From Ochrobactrum vermis (lineage in GTDB: Bacteria > Pseudomonadota > Alphaproteobacteria > Rhizobiales > Rhizobiaceae): a stretch of 64,000 nt of DNA. Both the position numbers and the translations under genes were made by a program. Shown one piece after another: positions 26,677 to 36,475 of this stretch. The first letter of the stretch is position 1. Every line of letters starts with the position of its first letter. The notes under the pieces were generated by a model. The model saw only the letters and a program-made list of their open reading frames with translations. It did not search any database and had not been told where the DNA came from. The stretch is taken from NCBI RefSeq assembly GCF_002975205.1, contig NZ_PCOC01000001.1:372001-436000 (forward strand), in the 5' to 3' direction.

Positions 26677-27630
26677 TTAATCGAGTGGTTTCAGGTTTCG
26701 CTCGATGGCTTCACGCTTTCCTTCGAGGAAAGGTGGAAGCGACAGGCTTTCGCCAAGGCTTTCAAGTGGTTCATCAACTGCGAAGCCCGGCCCATCGGTA
26801 GCGATCTCGAACAGAATACCGTTCGGCTCGCGGAAATAGAGCGAGCGGAAATAGTAGCGTTCGACCTCGCCGCTGGACGGCATACGCACGGACCGCAGGC
26901 GGTCGACCCACTCCTGCATGCTTTCCTGATCCGGCGTGCGGAATGCGACATGGTGAACCGCGCCGGCACCCTGCCATGCAGTGGGCAGGTTGGGCTGTAC
27001 GGCGACATGCAGTTCGGCTGCAGCGCCGCCCGGGCCCATGGAGAAGACATGGACATGGCCGTCGCCATCAGGCGAGGCATAGTCGCCGGTCTGACGCATA
27101 TTCATGACCTTTTCCAGAATGATCTGGGTCGGTGCCAGTTCGGGAACGCTGAGCGTGATCGGTCCAAGGCCCCTGATCTGTCTTTCTGTGGGGACCGGGC
27201 TCCTGTCCCAGCTATGCGCTTCACCCGCGCCACCATCGTCGGTCAGGCGCAGGCGCTGCCCCTCTGGATCATCGAAGTCGAGAACGGCCCGCCCTGCAAC
27301 TTCGAAAATATCGCCTGCCTGAACGCCTTTATCGTTCAGGTGCTTTCGCCACCATTCAAGACTTTCGACGCCGTTCACACGCAAACCAGTACGGGTGACG
27401 CTGTTGGTGCCGCGCTGTTCGCGCTGCACAGGCCAGTCGAAAAAGGTGATGTCCGTGCCGGGCGATGCCAGTCCGTCTGCGTAGAACAGATGATAAGCGC
27501 TGGTGTCGTCCTGATTGACGGTTTTCTTGACAAGCCGAAGCCCGAGTGTGTCGCTATAGAAGCGTCGGTTGCCGGGCGCATCGGCGGTAATGGCTGTCAG
27601 ATGGTGCAGCCCTGTCAGTTCCAATGCCAT
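26677..27630 (-). CDS. MhqO-like ring-cleaving dioxygenase (VOC)
   Basis: A 317-residue protein of two VOC modules: [21 protein letters not shown] at the start and [19 protein letters not shown] in the second half, then [24 protein letters not shown] with the metal-site Glu. It is related to the N-terminal part of the neighbouring fusion protein. MhqO homologues are induced by catechols and quinones in Bacillus; the substrate here is unknown. AAGGAGG precedes the ATG. The pair with the fusion gene suggests a duplication. Confidence 0.88.
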   Translation of the reverse strand: MALELTGLHHLTAITADAPGNRRFYSDTLGLRLVKKTVNQDDTSAYHLFYADGLASPGTDITFFDWPVQREQRGTNSVTRTGLRVNGVESLEWWRKHLNDKGVQAGDIFEVAGRAVLDFDDPEGQRLRLTDDGGAGEAHSWDRSPVPTERQIRGLGPITLSVPELAPTQIILEKVMNMRQTGDYASPDGDGHVHVFSMGPGGAAAELHVAVQPNLPTAWQGAGAVHHVAFRTPDQESMQEWVDRLRSVRMPSSGEVERYYFRSLYFREPNGILFEIATDGPGFAVDEPLESLGESLSLPPFLEGKREAIERNLKPLD

Positions 27631-27860
27631 TTTGTGCCTCCTTCAGAAACGGAGTTGCTGTTGGCGGATATATCGGTCTGGCTTGATCTTGAAGAAAGTA
27701 TCCCTTGTTGAACAGTGTGTAACCCATAAGCCGCAATCGTGTTGCGTTTCGACAATGGTGGATAATTGGGGCTTGGCAGAACGTTTCATGTAAAGAATAT
27801 ATTAACCCTCAAAATTCGGGTGTAAGAGACCTATAGGCGTAGCTTTGAGGGAGTTTGGTT

Positions 27861-29111
27861 TTGCGGCGCGTTTTTTCTCGGACTGCCCCTGCGTTGCTTG
27901 TGCTTTTGTCCCTGCTTGCCGGTTGCGCCAGCCGGCCTGAAGGCGTGCTTGTTCCGGTCGGCGATGTTGTTTCTCCCGGTACGACAAAGGTTGATCTTGT
28001 CGTCGCGACCACACGCCGCCCTTCCGATAAGCCCGGTATTCTCTTCTCAGGCGAGCGCGACAAGCTGGTGTCGCTCAACGAGATCGTTGTATCCATTCCG
28101 CCGGAAAAGAACCGCAAGGCGGGCGAAGTGCAGTGGCCCAAGAAACTGCCGCCCAATCCGCAGAAGGATTTCACCACCGTCAGCGTCACGCCGCTCAAGA
28201 CCGATGTGGAGATGGCAGGCTGGGTCCGCCCGCATCTCACCAAGAGCCGTCGCGTCATGGTGTTCGTCCACGGCTTCAATAATACGTTCGAGGATTCCGT
28301 CTACCGCTTTGCCCAGATCGTGCATGATTCCGGGGCCGATGTTGCGCCGGTGATCTTCACCTGGCCATCGCGCGCCAGCGTGTTCGACTACAATTACGAC
28401 AAGGAAAGCACCAACTATTCCCGCGATGCGCTGGAGCAGATCCTGCGCGCCATTGCTCGTGAGCCCGAGGTCAAGGACATTACCGTCATGGCCCACTCGA
28501 TGGGTAGCTGGCTGACGGTAGAGGCCCTGCGCCAGATGGCGATCCGCGACGGTCGCGTGAATACCAAGATTACGGATGTCATTCTGGCTTCTCCCGATCT
28601 CGACGTTGACGTATTCTCGAAACAGTTTCTTGCCATGGGCAAGCCGCATCCGCGGTTCACTCTCTTCACATCCCGGGACGACAAGGCACTTGCATTGTCA
28701 CGACGCATTTCCGGCAATATCGACCGCCTCGGCCAGATCGATCCGTCAATCGAGCCGTATCGTTCCGAGCTTGAAAAAGCAGGTATTACTGTTATCGATC
28801 TCACCAAGCTCAAGTCGGGCGATAGGCTCAACCATGGCAAATTCGCCTCCAGTCCGGAGGTCGTGCAGTTGATCGGTCAGCGCCTTGTTGCGGGTCAGAC
28901 GATCACGGATTCGCAGGTCGGTCTTGGAGATCGTCTGGGTGCGGTCGCCATGGGTACTGCACAGGGCGTCGGTACTGCTGCGTCACTGGTCGTGACGGCG
29001 CCGATTGCCGTGTTCGATCCAAACACACGCAAAACCTATGACGAGCAGATCGATCGCTTTGGCCGCGCTGTCGGCAATACGGTTGGTGCGGTGACGATCC
29101 CGACGCAGTAA
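27861..29111 (+). CDS. Lipoprotein alpha/beta hydrolase (DUF900-type)
   Basis: A 416-residue protein with a lipoprotein signal (LLVLLSLLAGC, lipid-modified Cys near residue 22). The hydrolase domain has VMVFVHGFNNTFEDSVYRFAQ and the nucleophile elbow AHSMGS, followed by ASPDLDVDVF, all usual for the DUF900 esterase/lipase-like family. The last 90 residues are a separate Gly/Ala-rich segment. A TTG at 27861 has GGGAG seven bases upstream; the TTG at 27855 is too close to it. Bases 27631-27854 hold no gene. Confidence 0.8.
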   Translation: MRRVFSRTAPALLVLLSLLAGCASRPEGVLVPVGDVVSPGTTKVDLVVATTRRPSDKPGILFSGERDKLVSLNEIVVSIPPEKNRKAGEVQWPKKLPPNPQKDFTTVSVTPLKTDVEMAGWVRPHLTKSRRVMVFVHGFNNTFEDSVYRFAQIVHDSGADVAPVIFTWPSRASVFDYNYDKESTNYSRDALEQILRAIAREPEVKDITVMAHSMGSWLTVEALRQMAIRDGRVNTKITDVILASPDLDVDVFSKQFLAMGKPHPRFTLFTSRDDKALALSRRISGNIDRLGQIDPSIEPYRSELEKAGITVIDLTKLKSGDRLNHGKFASSPEVVQLIGQRLVAGQTITDSQVGLGDRLGAVAMGTAQGVGTAASLVVTAPIAVFDPNTRKTYDEQIDRFGRAVGNTVGAVTIPTQ

Positions 29112-29168
29112 ATGGGTTGAGAGCGCTTTGCCCGTGCAGTTGTCATATTCAGGCTGACGCTGTAGGAC

Positions 29169-29194
29169 TCGCGGCCAATAAATTTGGGCCGCGA
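29169..29194 (+). promoter_or_regulatory. Hairpin in the panC leader next to the ribosome site
   Basis: TCGCGGCC (29169-29176) and GGCCGCGA (29187-29194) form a perfect 8-base stem that ends in the first bases of GAGGAGGA, the panC ribosome site. It could modulate panC translation. Confidence 0.4.
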
Positions 29195-29204
29195 GGAGGA
29201 CCTC

Positions 29205-30074
29205 ATGCAGATCATCCGCACCATCGAGGAATTGCGTCAGGTTCTGGCACCCGCAAGGCAGGCTGGAAAACGCATCGGCTTCGTGCCGACCATGGGCTAT
29301 CTTCACAAAGGCCATCTGGAACTTGTTCATCGGTCGCGCGCCGATAATGACGTGACGGTCGTGTCGATCTTCGTCAATCCGCTGCAATTTGGCGCGACTG
29401 AAGATCTCGACAAATATCCGCGCGATCTGGAGCGCGATGCGGCTCTGTTGCGCGGGGCAGAGGTCGATTACCTCTTCGCGCCAGCCGTTAGCGACATGTA
29501 TCCGCGTCCGATGCAGACGGTGGTGGATGTGCCGACGCTCGGCAACCAGATGGAAGGCGAGGCGCGTCCCGGCCACTTCGCCGGGGTCGCGACGGTGGTC
29601 AGCAAGCTTTTCAATATCGTTGGCCCCGATGCCGCCTATTTTGGCGAGAAGGATTTTCAGCAGCTCGTGATCATCCGCCGCATGGTGGAGGATATGGCCA
29701 TTCCGGTACATGTTGTCGGTGTGGAGACGGTGCGGGAGGATGACGGGCTCGCCTGTTCGTCTCGCAATGTCTATCTGTCGGCGGAACAACGCGCCGCCGC
29801 TATCATCGTGCCGAAGGCGCTCGATGAGGCGGAGCGGCTGTATCGCTCCGGTATGGATGATCCCGACGCGCTCGAAATGGCGATTCGCGCCTTTATCGCC
29901 ACGGAACCGCTGGCGACGCCGGAAGTGGTGGCGCTGCGTGACCCCGAAACGCTGGAACGCCTGACGGCGGTGCAGGGGCGTCCGGTGCTGCTTGCGCTGT
30001 TCGTGCGGCTTGGCACGACGCGGCTTCTCGATAATCGCGTCATTGCGCATGTCGCGCAGGAACAGGCGGCCTGA
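29205..30074 (+). CDS. panC: Pantothenate synthetase
   Basis: The enzyme joins pantoate and beta-alanine with ATP to give pantothenate, the precursor of coenzyme A. The 289-residue protein shows the HIGH-like ATP site [25 protein letters not shown], the pantoate loop [16 protein letters not shown] and FGEKDFQQL, then the KMSKS-like [11 protein letters not shown] 29205 follows GAGGAGGA. panB begins one base after its stop. Confidence 0.96.
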   Translation: MQIIRTIEELRQVLAPARQAGKRIGFVPTMGYLHKGHLELVHRSRADNDVTVVSIFVNPLQFGATEDLDKYPRDLERDAALLRGAEVDYLFAPAVSDMYPRPMQTVVDVPTLGNQMEGEARPGHFAGVATVVSKLFNIVGPDAAYFGEKDFQQLVIIRRMVEDMAIPVHVVGVETVREDDGLACSSRNVYLSAEQRAAAIIVPKALDEAERLYRSGMDDPDALEMAIRAFIATEPLATPEVVALRDPETLERLTAVQGRPVLLALFVRLGTTRLLDNRVIAHVAQEQAA

Positions 30075-30075
30075 G

Positions 30076-30903
30076 ATGAGCGCACCCGTCAAACAGAAAC
30101 GACTAACGCCCAAGGCCATTTCGGCTCTTAAGGGTGAACGCCCGATTGTCAGCCTCACCGCCTATACGACACCGATTGCGCGTCTGCTCGATCCGCATTG
30201 CGACTTGCTGCTGGTGGGGGACTCGCTCGGCATGGTGCTTTACGGCATGGATTCTACCCTTGCCGTAACGCTCGACATGATGATCGCCCATGGGCAGGCG
30301 GTGATGCGCGGGGTGGAGACGGCTTGTGTCATCGTCGATATGCCATTCGGCTCCTATCAGGAATCGAAGGAACAGGCGTTTCGCAACGCCGCCCGCGTGA
30401 TGCAGGAAACCGGCTGTGACGGCGTCAAGCTTGAGGGCGGCGAGGAAATGGCCGAAACGGTCGATTTTCTGGTGCGTCGCGGCATTCCGGTGTTCGGTCA
30501 TGTCGGGCTGATGCCGCAACAGGTCAATACGGTCGGCGGTTTCCGTTCGCTGGGACGCGATGACAATGAGGCCGACCGCATTCGTTGCGATGCGCAGGCC
30601 ATCGCCGACGCCGGTGTGTTTGCGCTGGTCATTGAGGGCACGGTGGAGCCGCTGGCGCGCGAGATCACGGCATCGCTCTCCGTTCCGACGGTTGGCATCG
30701 GGGCATCGGCTGCCTGCGACGGGCAGATACTGGTTTCGGACGATATGCTGGGGCTGTTCCAGGATTTCACGCCGCGCTTCGTCAAGCGTTTTGCGCAACT
30801 GGCGCCGCAGGTGTCCGATGCGGCGAAAGCCTATGCCGAGGAGGTGCGGGCGCGCACATTCCCGGGACCGGAGCATGTTTTCGGCGCCAAACCGAAAGCC
30901 TGA
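30076..30903 (+). CDS. panB: 3-methyl-2-oxobutanoate hydroxymethyltransferase
   Basis: The enzyme adds a hydroxymethyl group from methylene-tetrahydrofolate to ketoisovalerate, giving ketopantoate. The 275 residues include [25 protein letters not shown] (metal and substrate site), [13 protein letters not shown] and GHVGLMPQ, all PanB hallmarks. It forms an operon with panC. panE or another ketopantoate reductase is not in the window. Confidence 0.96.
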   Translation: MSAPVKQKRLTPKAISALKGERPIVSLTAYTTPIARLLDPHCDLLLVGDSLGMVLYGMDSTLAVTLDMMIAHGQAVMRGVETACVIVDMPFGSYQESKEQAFRNAARVMQETGCDGVKLEGGEEMAETVDFLVRRGIPVFGHVGLMPQQVNTVGGFRSLGRDDNEADRIRCDAQAIADAGVFALVIEGTVEPLAREITASLSVPTVGIGASAACDGQILVSDDMLGLFQDFTPRFVKRFAQLAPQVSDAAKAYAEEVRARTFPGPEHVFGAKPKA

Positions 30904-30918
30904 CCTCTCTTTGCTTTT

Positions 30919-30964
30919 CGCATTATCCTACGCAAAACCGCTTCGCACTTTTGCTGGAAATGCT
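30919..30964. repeat. Intergenic repeat, type B core (inverted copy)
   Basis: On the minus strand these 46 bases equal 5151-5196 without a mismatch. Only the left half of the element is present. It lies between panB and nadQ. Confidence 0.7.
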
Positions 30965-31019
30965 TAAAACCTGTGCCGTATGGCGGTAGCGCCTTGTAAT
31001 TATTCGTCAATCGCGTTCA

Positions 31020-31970
31020 ATGTCGGAACTGTTTTCCGGAGTTGCCGTGACCGACGATATTGCCCATACCGAACTGATTGCCGTGCTGGCTGCCGTGACC
31101 AGCGAACAGCCGCGCGTCATGACCGTGCGGCAAGGGCAGGCTCTTCCCTCCGGCCCGTTCGAAAGCGAGCATCGTTCGTTGCAGTCGGGTCTGCGCGCCT
31201 GGGTGCAGTCGGAAACCGCGCATCCGGTCGGCTATCTGGAGCAGCTTTACACTTTTGCCGACCGTGACCGCCACGCACAGGGCGAGCGCATCATCTCGAT
31301 CAGCTATCTCGGCCTCGTGCGCGAAAGCGATGCGGCGGCAGGGCAGGCGGGCTGGCGCGGCTGGTATGATTATCTGCCGTGGGAAGATCACCGTCAGGGC
31401 GAACCGGCCATCATGGAGCATCTCAACAATGCGCTCCTTGTCTGGGCCTATCGGGCCGAAACACCGGAACTGACCGCGCAGCGCATGCGGCGCATCGCCT
31501 TCACCTTTGGCTTTGACAATGGAGAGTGGGGCGGGCGCTGGAACGAAGACCTCGTGCTGCAACGCTATGAGCTGCTGTTCGAGGCAGGCTTGGTGGCGGA
31601 AGCCGGAATGAAGGAAGACGAGAACGGCCGTTCCATGTTTGCCGATCATCGCCGCATCCTTGCCACGGCGATTGCGCGGCTGCGAGCCAAGATCAAATAT
31701 CGCCCGGTGGTGTTCGAATTGATGCCGGACAGTTTTACGCTTTTGCAACTCCAACGGACTGTCGAAGCGCTGGCGGGTCTGCGCCTGCACAAGCAGAATT
31801 TCCGCCGCCTGATCGAGCAGCAGGATCTCGTCGAGGAAACCGGCGAAAGCGACAGCGAAACCGGAGGTCGCCCGGCAAAACTGTTCCGTTTCCGCTACTC
31901 GATTGTCGAGGAACGCGCCCTTTCCGAGCGCCATCTGGCCGGAGCCAAGCTGCCAATCTCTCGCGATTGA
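31020..31970 (+). CDS. nadQ: NadQ-type repressor of NAD synthesis
   Basis: A 316-residue protein with a Nudix-like N-terminal domain (about residues 15-190; QLYTFADRDRHAQGERIISISYLGLV) and a C-terminal winged helix (about 220-315; LTLLQLQRTVEALAGLRLHKQNFRRLI), the layout of the NadQ/NrtR regulators. The normal Nudix catalytic box is absent, consistent with a sensor rather than a hydrolase. Its position directly before nadABC and the two palindromes behind it match NadQ in other Rhizobiales. A GTG at 31047 with GGAG five bases upstream may be the true start. Confidence 0.82.
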   Translation: MSELFSGVAVTDDIAHTELIAVLAAVTSEQPRVMTVRQGQALPSGPFESEHRSLQSGLRAWVQSETAHPVGYLEQLYTFADRDRHAQGERIISISYLGLVRESDAAAGQAGWRGWYDYLPWEDHRQGEPAIMEHLNNALLVWAYRAETPELTAQRMRRIAFTFGFDNGEWGGRWNEDLVLQRYELLFEAGLVAEAGMKEDENGRSMFADHRRILATAIARLRAKIKYRPVVFELMPDSFTLLQLQRTVEALAGLRLHKQNFRRLIEQQDLVEETGESDSETGGRPAKLFRFRYSIVEERALSERHLAGAKLPISRD

Positions 31971-31994
31971 CAATATACTCGAATCGAGTATAAG
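31967..31994 (+). promoter_or_regulatory. nadA promoter
   Basis: TTGACA (31967-31972), 16 bases, and TATAAG (31989-31994). The -35 contains the nadQ stop codon, and the -10 overlaps the right arm of operator 1. Confidence 0.55.
31974..31992. promoter_or_regulatory. NadQ operator 1
   Basis: TATACTC-GAATC-GAGTATA is a perfect palindrome with 7-base arms. It spans the spacer and -10 of the nadA promoter, the place expected for a repressor site. Confidence 0.7.
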
Positions 31995-32007
31995 TTCATA
32001 AACATGA

Positions 32008-32026
32008 AATACTCAGATTGAGTATA
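32008..32026. promoter_or_regulatory. NadQ operator 2
   Basis: AATACTC-AGATT-GAGTATA repeats operator 1 with one arm change. The centres are 34 bases apart, so two dimers could bind on nearly the same face of the DNA. Confidence 0.65.
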
Positions 32027-32039
32027 AATGGGCATGCCA

Positions 32040-32093
32040 GCGTATTTCCAGCAAAAGCGTAAAACGCTTTCACGTGAGGCTGATGCGTAACGC
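32040..32093. repeat. Degenerate type B repeat in the nadA leader
   Basis: CGTATTTCCAGCAAAAGCGTAAAACG and the following bases resemble the type B core at 5151 with several changes. It separates the operators from the nadA ribosome site. Confidence 0.4.
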
Positions 32094-32119
32094 ATGTCGA
32101 TGAGCTGGGAGGCTCGCAC

Positions 32120-33091
32120 ATGAACGATCATGTTTCCGTTTCGCAACTCTATGACCGCGTGGCCAAGGTGCTGCCCAAGGCGGATTGGCTGGGCTTCGAA
32201 GACGATGTCGCCGCCATTATCGAGCTGAAGAAAAAGCGCAATGCCGTCATCCTTGCGCATAATTACCAGACGCCGGAAATCTTCCATTGCGTGGCCGATA
32301 TTGTCGGCGACAGTCTGGCGCTGGCGCGCAAGGCTGCGGAGGTCGATGCCGATGTGATCGTGCTGGCGGGCGTGCATTTCATGGCCGAGACGGCCAAGCT
32401 GCTCAATCCAGGCAAGACGGTGCTCATCCCCGATATGGCTGCGGGCTGTTCGCTGGCCGACAGCATCACGCCGGAAGATGTGGCGTTGCTGCGCGAGGCG
32501 CATCCCGGCGTGCCGATCATCACCTATGTCAACACATCTGCTGCCGTGAAGGCGGCATCCGATATTTGCTGCACCTCCGGCAATGCCAAAAAGGTGGTGG
32601 AGTCGCTTGGCGTGCCGCGTGTGCTGATGATCCCCGACGAGTTTCTGGCGCAGAATGTGGCGCGCGAAACCAATGTCGAAATTCTCGCCTGGCATGGCCA
32701 TTGCGAGGTGCATGAGCGGTTCACGCCCGACGATATCCGCGAATTGCGCGAAAGCCATCCGGGCGTCGTGGTTCTGGCGCATCCAGAATGCCCGCCGGAA
32801 GTGGTGGCGGTCGCCGATTTTGCCGGTTCCACGGCGGTTATGTCGGATTATGTCGGCGAGAAGAAGCCGCAGCGTGTCGTGCTTTTGACCGAATGCTCGA
32901 TGAGCGACAATGTTGCCGTCGATCACCCGGATGTCGAGTTCATCCGCCCGTGCAATCTCTGCCCGCATATGAAGCGGATCACTCTTGCCAATATTCGCGA
33001 TGCGCTGGAAAACAATCGTCATGAAGTGACAGTCGATGCAGCACTGATGGAGCCTGCCCGGCGTGCTGTCGAGCGGATGCTGGCGGTATGA
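32120..33091 (+). CDS. nadA: Quinolinate synthase
   Basis: NadA condenses iminoaspartate with dihydroxyacetone phosphate to quinolinate using a 4Fe-4S cluster. The 323-residue protein has [11 protein letters not shown], the cluster cysteines in [15 protein letters not shown] and CNLCPHMK, and [14 protein letters not shown] 32120 follows GGGAGG. It overlaps nadB by four bases and is the first gene of nadABC. Confidence 0.96.
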   Translation: MNDHVSVSQLYDRVAKVLPKADWLGFEDDVAAIIELKKKRNAVILAHNYQTPEIFHCVADIVGDSLALARKAAEVDADVIVLAGVHFMAETAKLLNPGKTVLIPDMAAGCSLADSITPEDVALLREAHPGVPIITYVNTSAAVKAASDICCTSGNAKKVVESLGVPRVLMIPDEFLAQNVARETNVEILAWHGHCEVHERFTPDDIRELRESHPGVVVLAHPECPPEVVAVADFAGSTAVMSDYVGEKKPQRVVLLTECSMSDNVAVDHPDVEFIRPCNLCPHMKRITLANIRDALENNRHEVTVDAALMEPARRAVERMLAV

Positions 33092-34620
33092 ACACGGCCT
33101 GGACTGCCCCGGTCCCAGTCCTCGTCATCGGCAGCGGCCTTGCCGGGCTGATGACGGCGCTCACGCTGTCGCCGCAGCCGGTTCTGCTGGTGACGGCAGG
33201 AACCCTCGGCCTGTCCGGTTCCAGCATGCTGGCGCAAGGCGGCATTGCCGCAAGTGTCGGCGCGGATGACAGCGCGGCGTTGCATCTGGCCGATACGATT
33301 GCGGCGGGCGACGGCCTGTGTGACGCAGGCGTGGCGGCGGAAATCATCGCGGCGGGCGCAGACGTCGTTGCGGCGCTGGAAGCGCATGGCGTGCACTTCG
33401 ACCGCAAGGCGGACGGTTCATTTTCACTCGGTCTGGAAGCTGCCCATAGTCGCCATCGCATCGTGCATGTGGATGGCGATGCGACCGGCGCGGGCATCAT
33501 GCGCGCTCTAACCGCGAAGGTTCTGGCGACGCCTTCGATCACCGTCATGGAAAACACCCGCGCTCTGCGGCTCATCTGGCAGGATGGTCGTGTGGTCGGC
33601 GCTTGTCTTGAAAATGTCGGCCCGGTCGCCGCGCGCGCCGTGGTGCTGGCGACGGGCGGGATCGGCGGACTTTATAACGCAACGACCACGCCGCTCGGCA
33701 ATCTCGGCCAAGCTGCGATATTGGGGGCTGCTTTGGCAGGCCGCGCGGGCGCTGAGCTTGCCGATATGGAGTTCGTGCAATTCCACCCGACAGCGCTTGC
33801 CGTTTCTGCGCCGCGTCTGCCGTTGATCAGCGAGGCGGTTCGCGGGGAGGGCGCCAAGCTTGTCAATGATCGCGGCGAACGCTTCATGGCGGATGTTCCG
33901 GGCCGCGAGCTTGCGCCCCGTGATGTGGTGGCGCGCGCCATCGGCAGCGAGATCGCGCAAGGGCGCAAGGTCTATCTTGATGCATGCACGGCTCTGGGGG
34001 CGCGTTTTGCAACCCGGTTTCCCGGTATCGATGCGCTTTGCAAACAACACGGCATCGATCCGTCCCGCGATCTGATCCCGGTCAGACCGGCCACGCATTA
34101 CCATATGGGCGGGATCAAGACTGACGCCGATGGGCGCAGCGGTCTGCCGGGTCTCTGGGCCGTGGGCGAAGCGGCTTGCACCGGCCTGCATGGCGCCAAC
34201 CGGCTTGCCAGCAATTCGCTGCTTGAAGCCGCCGCGATGGGGCTGCGCGCCGCCCGCGCGCTTGGTGATGCAGAAGCGGTTGCCGTGCGGCATCCCCTGC
34301 CGGTCAGCCTGCCGCAAGGTGCGGACGCTGAACCCGTACGGCGGATCGTTTCCCGCCATCTTGGCCTGCTGCGTGATGAAGAAGGTTTGCGCTCTGCAAT
34401 CACCGCCCTTCTCCCCCTCGCAGAGACCGACGATGCCGCAGCCGTGGCGCTGGTCGTTGCGGTTGCGGCATTTGAACGGTGCGAGTCCTGCGGCAGCCAT
34501 GCCCGCACCGACTATCCCGCCAAAAACGCGGCACCCGCCCGCAGCTTTTTCACCTTTCCGGCAGCTTTCGCACTGGCACGCGAAATAGCCGCGCCTCACC
34601 CTGTTACAAGGACTGCATGA
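33088..34620 (+). CDS. nadB: L-aspartate oxidase
   Basis: This flavoenzyme oxidises aspartate to iminoaspartate for NadA. The 510-residue protein has the FAD site [35 protein letters not shown], the HPTAL motif, [12 protein letters not shown] and the C-terminal [21 protein letters not shown] typical of the succinate dehydrogenase flavoprotein family. The start ATGA overlaps the nadA stop and the end overlaps nadC, so translation is coupled. Confidence 0.95.
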   Translation: MNTAWTAPVPVLVIGSGLAGLMTALTLSPQPVLLVTAGTLGLSGSSMLAQGGIAASVGADDSAALHLADTIAAGDGLCDAGVAAEIIAAGADVVAALEAHGVHFDRKADGSFSLGLEAAHSRHRIVHVDGDATGAGIMRALTAKVLATPSITVMENTRALRLIWQDGRVVGACLENVGPVAARAVVLATGGIGGLYNATTTPLGNLGQAAILGAALAGRAGAELADMEFVQFHPTALAVSAPRLPLISEAVRGEGAKLVNDRGERFMADVPGRELAPRDVVARAIGSEIAQGRKVYLDACTALGARFATRFPGIDALCKQHGIDPSRDLIPVRPATHYHMGGIKTDADGRSGLPGLWAVGEAACTGLHGANRLASNSLLEAAAMGLRAARALGDAEAVAVRHPLPVSLPQGADAEPVRRIVSRHLGLLRDEEGLRSAITALLPLAETDDAAAVALVVAVAAFERCESCGSHARTDYPAKNAAPARSFFTFPAAFALAREIAAPHPVTRTA

Positions 34621-35477
34621 TGAACCTGCCGCGCTTGTCTCCGCTTGTCGTAGAACCGCTGGTGCGCGCCGCACTTCTGGAAGATCTGGGGCTTGCTGGC
34701 GATATTACCAGCAATGCGGTGGTGCCGGAGGATCACCGCTCGGCCATGCTATTCAGCCTGCGCCAGCCGGGTGTCATTGCCGGGCTGGATGTGGCCGAAA
34801 TGGCATTTCGTCTGGTCGATCCGGATGTCACATTCGAACGTCTGGCGCGGGACGGTCAGTCTCTTGAGAAGGGGGCGGATGTTGCCCGCGTTTCCGGCTC
34901 GTCCCGCTCCATTCTGGCGGGGGAGCGCACCGCGCTCAATTTTCTCGGCCACCTGTCCGGTATCGCCACGGCGACGGCTAATCTGGTGAAGGCGGTTCAG
35001 GGCACCAGGGCCTCCATCGTCTGCACGCGCAAGACAACGCCGGGACTGCGTGCCTTGCAAAAATATGCGGTCAGGGCAGGCGGTGGCATGAACCACCGTT
35101 TCGCGCTTTATGATGCGGTGTTGATCAAGGACAATCACATCGCGGTCGCTGGCGGCGTGCGCGAGGCCATCGAGCGCGCCAAGGCCGGTGCCGGTCATAT
35201 GGTCAAGATCGAGGTTGAAGTCGATACGCTGCAACAGCTCGATGAAGCCATGGTTCTCGGCGTCGATGCGGTGCTGCTCGATAACATGTCACCTGCGCAA
35301 TTGCGTGAGGCGGTGTCGGTGATCGGCGGGCGCGCCATTTCGGAAGCTTCCGGCGGCATCACACCGGAAACGGTGGCGGCAGTGGCTGCCAGCGGTGTTG
35401 ATCTGATTTCGGTCGGCTGGACCACGCACAGCGCGCCAAACCTCGATATCGGGCTCGACTTTGAAGAGTTGACATGA
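34617..35477 (+). CDS. nadC: Nicotinate-nucleotide pyrophosphorylase (quinolinate phosphoribosyltransferase)
   Basis: NadC converts quinolinate and PRPP to nicotinate mononucleotide. The 286-residue protein has [69 protein letters not shown] and IEVEVDTL, all core NadC motifs. ATG 34617 overlaps the nadB stop (ATGA), with a second ATG at 34620. A terminator follows at once. Confidence 0.96.
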   Translation: MMNLPRLSPLVVEPLVRAALLEDLGLAGDITSNAVVPEDHRSAMLFSLRQPGVIAGLDVAEMAFRLVDPDVTFERLARDGQSLEKGADVARVSGSSRSILAGERTALNFLGHLSGIATATANLVKAVQGTRASIVCTRKTTPGLRALQKYAVRAGGGMNHRFALYDAVLIKDNHIAVAGGVREAIERAKAGAGHMVKIEVEVDTLQQLDEAMVLGVDAVLLDNMSPAQLREAVSVIGGRAISEASGGITPETVAAVAASGVDLISVGWTTHSAPNLDIGLDFEELT

Positions 35478-35506
35478 AAAAGGGAGGCGATTGCCTCCCT
35501 CTTTAT
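35478..35506. terminator. Terminator of nadABC
   Basis: AGGGAGGC-gatt-GCCTCCCT with AAAA before and CTTTAT after. It lies between convergent nadC and fpr. Confidence 0.8.
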
Positions 35507-35523
35507 CTAGATAGCTGCGAGCC

Positions 35524-36300
35524 TTACTTTTCGACGAAAGCCTTCTCGATGACGTAATGTCCGGCTTCGCTCTGGCTGCCTTCCTTAAAACCACGTTCTT
35601 CCAGAATCTGCTTGGTTTCCGCCAGCATTTCCGGGCTGCCGCAGAGCATCATGCGGTCGTCTTCATGATTGAATTCAGGTAGGCCGACATCGGTAAAGAG
35701 CTGACCCGAACGAATAAGATCGGTCAGGCGGCCGCGATTCCGATAGGGTTCACGCGTGACTGTCGGATAATAAATGAGCTGCTTCTTCACCATCTCGCCA
35801 AGGAACTCATCCTGTGGCAGCTCGGTGGAGATGAAATCCGTATAGGCAAGTTCTGCCACCTGACGCACACCATGAACGAGAATGATCTTCTCGAAACGTT
35901 CATAAGCTTCCAGATCACGGATGATCGACAGGAATGGCGCGAGGCCGGTGCCGGTCGAGAGCAGCCAAAGATTTTTGCCGGGTTTCAGATTGTCATAGAG
36001 CAGCGTGCCGACCGGCTTCTTGGACAGGATGATCTGGTCGCCAACTTTCAAATGCTGCAGCTTGGAGGTCAGCGGACCGTTCGGTACCTTGATCGAGAAG
36101 AATTCCAGTCCGTCTTCGTAAAGGCTCGACGCAATCGAATAGGCGCGTGTGAGCGGCTTACCGTTCACTTCCAGGCCCATCATGATGAATTGTCCGCTCT
36201 GGAAGCGAAAGCCAGGGTCGCGCGTCGTGCGGAAGGAAAACAGCGTGTCGGTCCAGTGATGGATGTCGGTGACGGTTTCCTGATTGAAGTTGCTGCTCAT
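35524..36300 (-). CDS. fpr: Ferredoxin/flavodoxin-NADP+ reductase
   Basis: A 258-residue flavoenzyme that moves electrons between NADP(H) and ferredoxin or flavodoxin, with roles in redox balance and oxidative stress. FAD site RAYSIASS (near residue 56), SKKPVGTLL, NADP site LLSTGTGLAPFLSIIRD and MLCGSPEMLAETK; the C-terminal VEK tail fits the bacterial Fpr subclass. A perfect FNR/FixK box lies about 150 bases upstream. Confidence 0.93.
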   Translation of the reverse strand: MSSNFNQETVTDIHHWTDTLFSFRTTRDPGFRFQSGQFIMMGLEVNGKPLTRAYSIASSLYEDGLEFFSIKVPNGPLTSKLQHLKVGDQIILSKKPVGTLLYDNLKPGKNLWLLSTGTGLAPFLSIIRDLEAYERFEKIILVHGVRQVAELAYTDFISTELPQDEFLGEMVKKQLIYYPTVTREPYRNRGRLTDLIRSGQLFTDVGLPEFNHEDDRMMLCGSPEMLAETKQILEERGFKEGSQSEAGHYVIEKAFVEK

Positions 36301-36451
36301 TTTCGGAACTGTCTCTGTCTTGCTCCAGCACCGCTTGGGAGGACGGCGCCTATGGAATGGATTGGTTGGTCAGTCTTTATCGGTCATTGCCGCATTTTGC
36401 CCGCAGTCATGCAGCTCCGGGGAGTTCTGCATCCTCTGCAGGCAAAACGCT

Positions 36452-36465
36452 TTGATTGCAATCAA
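36452..36465 (-). promoter_or_regulatory. FNR/FixK-type box upstream of fpr
   Basis: TTGAT-TGCA-ATCAA is fully self-complementary and a perfect match to the FNR/FixK consensus. It lies just past the sodB stop and 152 bases before the fpr start, so fpr is the likely target. Confidence 0.6.
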
Positions 36466-36475
36466 TGTAAGCGCG

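Noticed and set aside
28983..30158. 391-codon minus-strand open frame
   Set aside because: Antisense to panC and panB, which are certain; composition is that of a shadow frame.
31017..31973. 318-codon minus-strand open frame over nadQ
   Set aside because: It mirrors nadQ almost exactly; nadQ has family features and its context is right.
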